Assembly (NCBI GenBank): GCA_018266355.1 | Contig: JAFEAP010000015.1 | Span: 58,983-122,982, forward strand | Source of the DNA: Bdellovibrionales bacterium | Lineage (GTDB): Bacteria; Bdellovibrionota; UBA1018 | DNA length: 64,000 bases | Direction: 5' to 3' | Shown: positions 60,036 to 64,000 of the stretch, piece by piece | How the letters are laid out: each line of letters starts with the position of its first letter | Numbering within the stretch: position 1 is the first letter of the stretch | Position numbers and translations under genes: made by a program | Notes under the pieces: model-generated | What the model saw: only the letters and a program-made list of their open reading frames with translations | Databases searched by the model: none | Told to the model about the DNA's origin: nothing

Positions 60036-60369
60036 AAAACCCCCTGATTACCGCGCCGGCCGGCTCCCCCCCGGAGCCCGACCGTCGCGTACCCCAAACC
60101 TCTTCTATTTAAAGTCCCGTTTCTCGTAAGCGACGGCGAAAAGAACGGACTTAAGAATAGAGTCGGAACGAACGTTGGTCACTGAAGCCCCCTTCAGACC
60201 GTGTTTAAAACCCCGAATTGGGTGGGGGATTATCCCGAGAAACTACGCGGCGCAATATAAAAAATCATGCGTCGCGTCGTATTTGGTATACCCTTTATTA
60301 TTCAATAGGTTACGAAAATGGGCCGCGAATCCGCTCGCCTTTCCGAGGCCTTTTCCATTACCTAGTTTC
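60036..60369. other. 334-nt intergenic region upstream of hutU
   Basis: No gene seen. Contains the palindrome GGTATACC (60285-60292) and a region of AT-rich sequence before the hutU ATG, which could hold the hutU-hutI promoter, plus the promoter of the minus-strand secreted block. No clear HutC-type site was recognised. An open frame through it into hutU has no coding features. Confidence 0.4.
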
Positions 60370-62061
60370 ATGACGAACTCCCCACGCACTCCCGGCGCCC
60401 GCACCGTGCGCGCCGACCACGGAACGAAACTCTCCTGCCAAGGCTGGGAACAAGAAGCCGCCCTTCGGATGCTGATGAACAACCTCGACCCGGCGGTCGC
60501 CGAACGGCCCGACGACCTCGTCGTCTACGGCGGAAACGGGAAGGCCGCGCGCAACTGGCCCGCGTTCGATGCGATCGTGAAGACGCTGAAGGAACTGCGC
60601 GGAGACCAAACGCTCCTGATCCAATCCGGAAAACCCGTCGCCGTGTTCCCCTCGCATCCGGACGCGCCTCGAGTGCTCCTCGCGAACTCGTGGATCGTCC
60701 CGCACTGGGCGACCGGCGACTATTTCCGCGAGCTCGATGCGAAGGGCCTGATGATGTACGGCCAGATGACCGCGGGTTCGTGGATCTACATCGGCACCCA
60801 AGGCATCGTCCAAGGCACCTACGAAACGTTCGCCGAAGCCGGGCGCCAACACTTCGGCGGAAATCTCGAAGGGCGCGTCCTACTGACCGCGGGACTAGGC
60901 GGGATGGGCGGAGCCCAACCCCTCGCGGCGACGTTCGCGGGACTCGTGAGTCTCAATATCGAGGTCGACCCCGAGCGTGCGAAGAAACGCCTCGAAACGA
61001 AATACCTCGACGAGCTCGCGACGAACCTCGACGACGCCCTCGCGCGCGTGGAAAAGGCGAAACGCGAAAAGCGCGCGCTTTCGGTCGGCGTGGTCGGAAA
61101 CGCGGTCGACATCCTCGGCGAACTCCTGAAGCGGGATTTCAAGCCGGACCTCATGACGGACCAAACCTCCGCGCACGACGAACTCGACGGCTACGTTCCG
61201 CACGGGATCTCGCTCGCCGAGGCCGTCGCGCTTAGGAAATCGAATCCGGAGAAGTACAAGGCGATGGCGATCGCGTCGATGGGGAAGCACGTCGAGGCGA
61301 TGCTAGAATTCAAGAAACGCGGCGTTTACGTTTTCGATTATGGGAACAACATCCGCGCGCAGGCGTTGAAGGCCGGCGTGAAGAACGCGTTCGACTTCCC
61401 GGGCTTCGTGCCCGCGTACATTCGCCCGCAGTTCTGCCTGGGCCGCGGTCCGTTCCGATGGGTCGCCCTCTCGGGCGATCCCGAGGATATCCGCACCACC
61501 GACCGCGAATTGAAGAAACTCTTCCCGGAAGATAAGGGCCTTCATCGCTGGCTCGACATGGCCGAGGAACGGATCAAGTTCCAGGGCCTACCCGCGAGGA
61601 TCTGCTGGCTCGGCTACGGCCAACGCGAGAAGGCCGGTAAACTCTTCAACGACCTCGTGAAATCCGGGAAAGTGAAGGCGCCGATCGTGATCGGACGCGA
61701 TCACCTCGACTGCGGCTCTGTCGCGAGCCCGAACCGCGAAACGGAGGCGATGAAGGACGGATCGGACGCGGTCGGTGACTGGCCGCTCCTGAACGCGATG
61801 ATCAACGCCGTGAACGGCGCGACCTGGGTTTCCCTCCACCACGGCGGCGGCGTCGGCATCGGATACTCGATGCACTCCGGAATCGTGATCCTGGCCGACG
61901 GAACGGACGCGGCCGAACGGCGACTCGCGCGCGTACTGAACTCCGATCCGGGGATGGGCATCGTCCGTCACGCCGACGCGGGCTACGAAGCCGCGATCGA
62001 AATCGGGAAGAAGGAATTTCGCGCGCGCGGCGGCTCGATCCCGATGCTGGGGAACGCATGA
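60370..62061 (+). CDS. hutU: urocanate hydratase
   Basis: 563 aa, converts urocanate to imidazolonepropionate with tightly bound [147 protein letters not shown] are diagnostic. The ATG at 60370 gives family length; the longer open frame upstream is intergenic. Overlaps hutI by ATGA. Confidence 0.96.
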   Translation: MTNSPRTPGARTVRADHGTKLSCQGWEQEAALRMLMNNLDPAVAERPDDLVVYGGNGKAARNWPAFDAIVKTLKELRGDQTLLIQSGKPVAVFPSHPDAPRVLLANSWIVPHWATGDYFRELDAKGLMMYGQMTAGSWIYIGTQGIVQGTYETFAEAGRQHFGGNLEGRVLLTAGLGGMGGAQPLAATFAGLVSLNIEVDPERAKKRLETKYLDELATNLDDALARVEKAKREKRALSVGVVGNAVDILGELLKRDFKPDLMTDQTSAHDELDGYVPHGISLAEAVALRKSNPEKYKAMAIASMGKHVEAMLEFKKRGVYVFDYGNNIRAQALKAGVKNAFDFPGFVPAYIRPQFCLGRGPFRWVALSGDPEDIRTTDRELKKLFPEDKGLHRWLDMAEERIKFQGLPARICWLGYGQREKAGKLFNDLVKSGKVKAPIVIGRDHLDCGSVASPNRETEAMKDGSDAVGDWPLLNAMINAVNGATWVSLHHGGGVGIGYSMHSGIVILADGTDAAERRLARVLNSDPGMGIVRHADAGYEAAIEIGKKEFRARGGSIPMLGNA

Positions 62062-63323
62062 GCGAAGATCGCGTCCACGTCCTCCTCCACGCCTCCGAAC
62101 TCCTCACCGGCGAAGGCGTTCGTCGGAAGGACGGACGGCGTCCCGAAGAAGCCGACCTCGGCCGGATCGAGGACGGTGCGATGGCGTATTCCGTGAAAAC
62201 CGTTCCTTACGAGGACTTCACGACCGGGAAGAAGGGGATGAAGGTCGTCGCGGACAAGGTTCTTTGGACCGGAAAGAGCGACGCGCTTCCCTCCGAATAC
62301 GCGAATTCGCCGATTTTCGATCTCGACGGGAAAAACGCGGTCGTTCCGGGACTCGTCGATTGCCATAACCACCTCGTTTTCGCGGGGGACCGCGCGGGGG
62401 AGTTCGCCGCCCGCTGCGGAGGCGCGACTTACGCGGAAATCGCCGCGGCCGGAGGCGGGATCCAGACCACCGTCCGCGCGACGCGGGAAGCCTCCGATGA
62501 GGAACTCTTCAAACTCGGCCGAGCACGGCTCGAAGAAGCCCACCGCTTCGGCATCCGAACGATCGAAGCGAAGTCCGGATACGGGCTGAACGAAAAGACC
62601 GAACTGAAGCTCCTCCGCGTCGTGAAACGCCTCCAAGAGGCGACGCCCGAGATGACGATCGTCCCGACGTTCCTCGGCGCCCACGATTTCCCGAAAGAGA
62701 TTTCGCGCGAAGCCTACCTCGCCGAAGTGATCGAAAAGCAGCTTCCGGCCGTGGCGAAGGAAAAACTCGCCGAGGCTTGCGACGTTTTCATCGACGAGGG
62801 TTTTTACACCCTCGCCGAGGGACGGAAGATCCTCGAAGCCGCGAAAGCCCTCGGATTGAGGACGAAAGTCCACGCCGACGAGCTCGCGAATACCGAATCG
62901 GCCGCGCTCGCCGCGGAGCTCGGCGCGCTTTCCGCCGACCACCTCCTGAAGATCTCGGACGCCGGCATCCGCGCGCTCGCCGCGAGCGAAACGACCGCAG
63001 TCCTCCTCCCGGGAACCGCATTCTACCTGAAAGCGCCCCACGCTCCCGCGAGGAAACTCCTCGACGCCGGCGCGCGCGTCGCGATCTCGACCGATTTCAA
63101 TCCGGGCACGTCGACGACGTTGAACCTACCCGCCGTCCTCACGATCGCGGCGCTCTACCTCGGTCTCTCGCGGGCGGAAATCTTCGCGTCGGCGACCTAT
63201 AACGCCGCCCGCGCGCTCGGTCTCCACGACCGGAAAGGGTCGCTCGAGGTCGGAAAGGACGCCGACTTCTTCGTCGCTCCGTTCCGGAAGTTCGAAGAAC
63301 TCTATTACCGGTTCGCCTGGTAG
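62058..63323 (+). CDS. hutI: imidazolonepropionase
   Basis: 421 aa, hydrolyses imidazolonepropionate to formiminoglutamate. [19 protein letters not shown] carries the metal Hx[43 protein letters not shown] and [12 protein letters not shown] follow in order. Coupled to hutU. hutG or hutF is not in the window, so the end of the pathway cannot be told. Confidence 0.95.
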   Translation: MSEDRVHVLLHASELLTGEGVRRKDGRRPEEADLGRIEDGAMAYSVKTVPYEDFTTGKKGMKVVADKVLWTGKSDALPSEYANSPIFDLDGKNAVVPGLVDCHNHLVFAGDRAGEFAARCGGATYAEIAAAGGGIQTTVRATREASDEELFKLGRARLEEAHRFGIRTIEAKSGYGLNEKTELKLLRVVKRLQEATPEMTIVPTFLGAHDFPKEISREAYLAEVIEKQLPAVAKEKLAEACDVFIDEGFYTLAEGRKILEAAKALGLRTKVHADELANTESAALAAELGALSADHLLKISDAGIRALAASETTAVLLPGTAFYLKAPHAPARKLLDAGARVAISTDFNPGTSTTLNLPAVLTIAALYLGLSRAEIFASATYNAARALGLHDRKGSLEVGKDADFFVAPFRKFEELYYRFAW

Positions 63324-63350
63324 GCTCGCACCACCGATTCGCGTGGCGAT

Positions 63351-63998
63351 TCAGGTCGCCAGGTCTTCGCCCGCCGCGAGCGCCGCCTCGCCGACCCGGC
63401 GATACGGCATCCAGCGGTGGAAAACGAGGAAGGCGACGACGCTCAGCGCCCATCCGGCGGTGATGTCGACGACGTAGTGCTGCTTCGTCGGAAGCGTCGA
63501 AAACGCGATCAACGTCGCCCACGCGAAGAAGAACGGGAACTTCTCCCGCTGTTCATCCATGAAGATGTAGGCCGAGAGATAGACCGTGGAGACGTGGAGC
63601 GACGGGAAACAATTCGTGGCCGCATCGCCCGCGCGGAGCGTGTGGAAGACGAAGTTCACGACCGGTCCGGTGTCGGCCGGGATCGGGTAGAGGTCCCGCG
63701 GGAAGATCGTCGGCCAGAAGAAAAAGATAATGCAGCTGAAGAGCTGGGTCGAAAAGAAGGAGTAAAGGTATTTGTTGATGTTCTCGGAATCCTTCACCAC
63801 GAGGTAGACCGCCGTGAAGAAAAAATACTCGCTCACGTAGATCAGGACCGTCCAGGGAAGGAAAGGGATCGCCCGATCGATCGCGAACATCGGAAGCTCG
63901 CGCGGCGGAAAGATCGGGTGGTGATTCGTCACGTAATAGAGGAACGACGCGATCGCGAACAGCGCGGCGCCCGCGGGATACATCAACTTCGGCGTCAT
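63351..63998 (-). CDS. PAP2-type membrane phosphatase/transferase
   Basis: 215 aa with about six membrane segments. Motif 2 ATNCFPSLHVSTVYLSAYIF (PSLH) and motif 3 TKQHYVVDITAGW (His, Asp) place it in the PAP2/AUR1-like group that hydrolyses or transfers lipid phosphates; motif 1 is not obvious. ATG 63998 lies 2 nt from the window edge, so a longer start outside cannot be excluded. Convergent with hutI. Confidence 0.8.
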   Translation of the reverse strand: MTPKLMYPAGAALFAIASFLYYVTNHHPIFPPRELPMFAIDRAIPFLPWTVLIYVSEYFFFTAVYLVVKDSENINKYLYSFFSTQLFSCIIFFFWPTIFPRDLYPIPADTGPVVNFVFHTLRAGDAATNCFPSLHVSTVYLSAYIFMDEQREKFPFFFAWATLIAFSTLPTKQHYVVDITAGWALSVVAFLVFHRWMPYRRVGEAALAAGEDLAT

Positions 63999-64000
63999 GA

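Overview
The window is GC-rich, densely packed chromosomal DNA from a Gram-negative bacterium. The outer membrane is implied by an LptF/G permease, a heptose-1-phosphate adenylyltransferase, several outer-membrane barrels and many lipoproteins. A SpoIIE/STAS/GHKL cluster with a FecR-like partner, a CFI-box protein, an S23/Avd-like four-helix-bundle protein, a sigma-54 promoter and many small secreted proteins of unknown function fit a deltaproteobacterial, possibly Bdellovibrionota-like, lineage. That placement is an inference from gene content, not from a marker tree. Genes are tightly packed, with many ATGA/TGATG overlaps. No insertion sequence, prophage, CRISPR array or rRNA was seen.

Layout. 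1-4371 (-): branched-chain amino-acid ABC transporter livK-H-M-G-F, with livF cut by the window edge. 4467-6136 (-): a duplicated secreted protein and an unknown cytoplasmic protein. 6651-10923: receiver protein, nadC-birA (-), rph (+), a lipoprotein. 11045-16776 (-): small Cys protein, secreted protein, udk-RNase J-SDR operon, MltD-like transglycosylase. 16831-22006: rsmE-RDD-hldE2 operon, coiled-coil protein, membrane protein (-), amidohydrolase-like and creatininase-like pair. 22023-30192: secreted proteins, ferredoxin-NADP reductase, FecR/SpoIIE (-) facing STAS/GHKL/maf/yggS (+).

30193-31335 is the most unusual stretch. A well-formed sigma-54 promoter reads through a leader into a small S23/Avd-like gene. 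This is followed by four tandem RNA hairpins whose stems covary and whose 10-nt loops share the consensus GUCNNUWCGA, then a strong terminator and a tRNA-Arg(CCG).

31360-41701: phytase-like secreted protein, Gfo/Idh/MocA oxidoreductase, secreted proteins, a heme-c/YceI respiratory-type cluster opposite a LysR regulator with a perfect inverted repeat between them, MgtE, and an outer-membrane protein. 41797-47014 (+): galU, priA, a CFI-box protein, a hydrolase. 47026-52346 (-): two paralogous beta-helix proteins and two tandem signal peptidases. 52388-57403 (+): lptG-like, def, fmt, rpe, hutH. 57410-60035 (-): five secreted or lipoprotein genes, including a Cys-rich paralog pair. 60370-63323 (+): hutU-hutI. 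63351-63998 (-): PAP2-type membrane phosphatase.

How parts fit together. HutH, HutU and HutI carry out the first three steps of histidine breakdown but are split by a block of secreted-protein genes on the other strand. Def and Fmt handle N-formylmethionine. The SpoIIE phosphatase, STAS antagonist and GHKL kinase form a probable partner-switching module.
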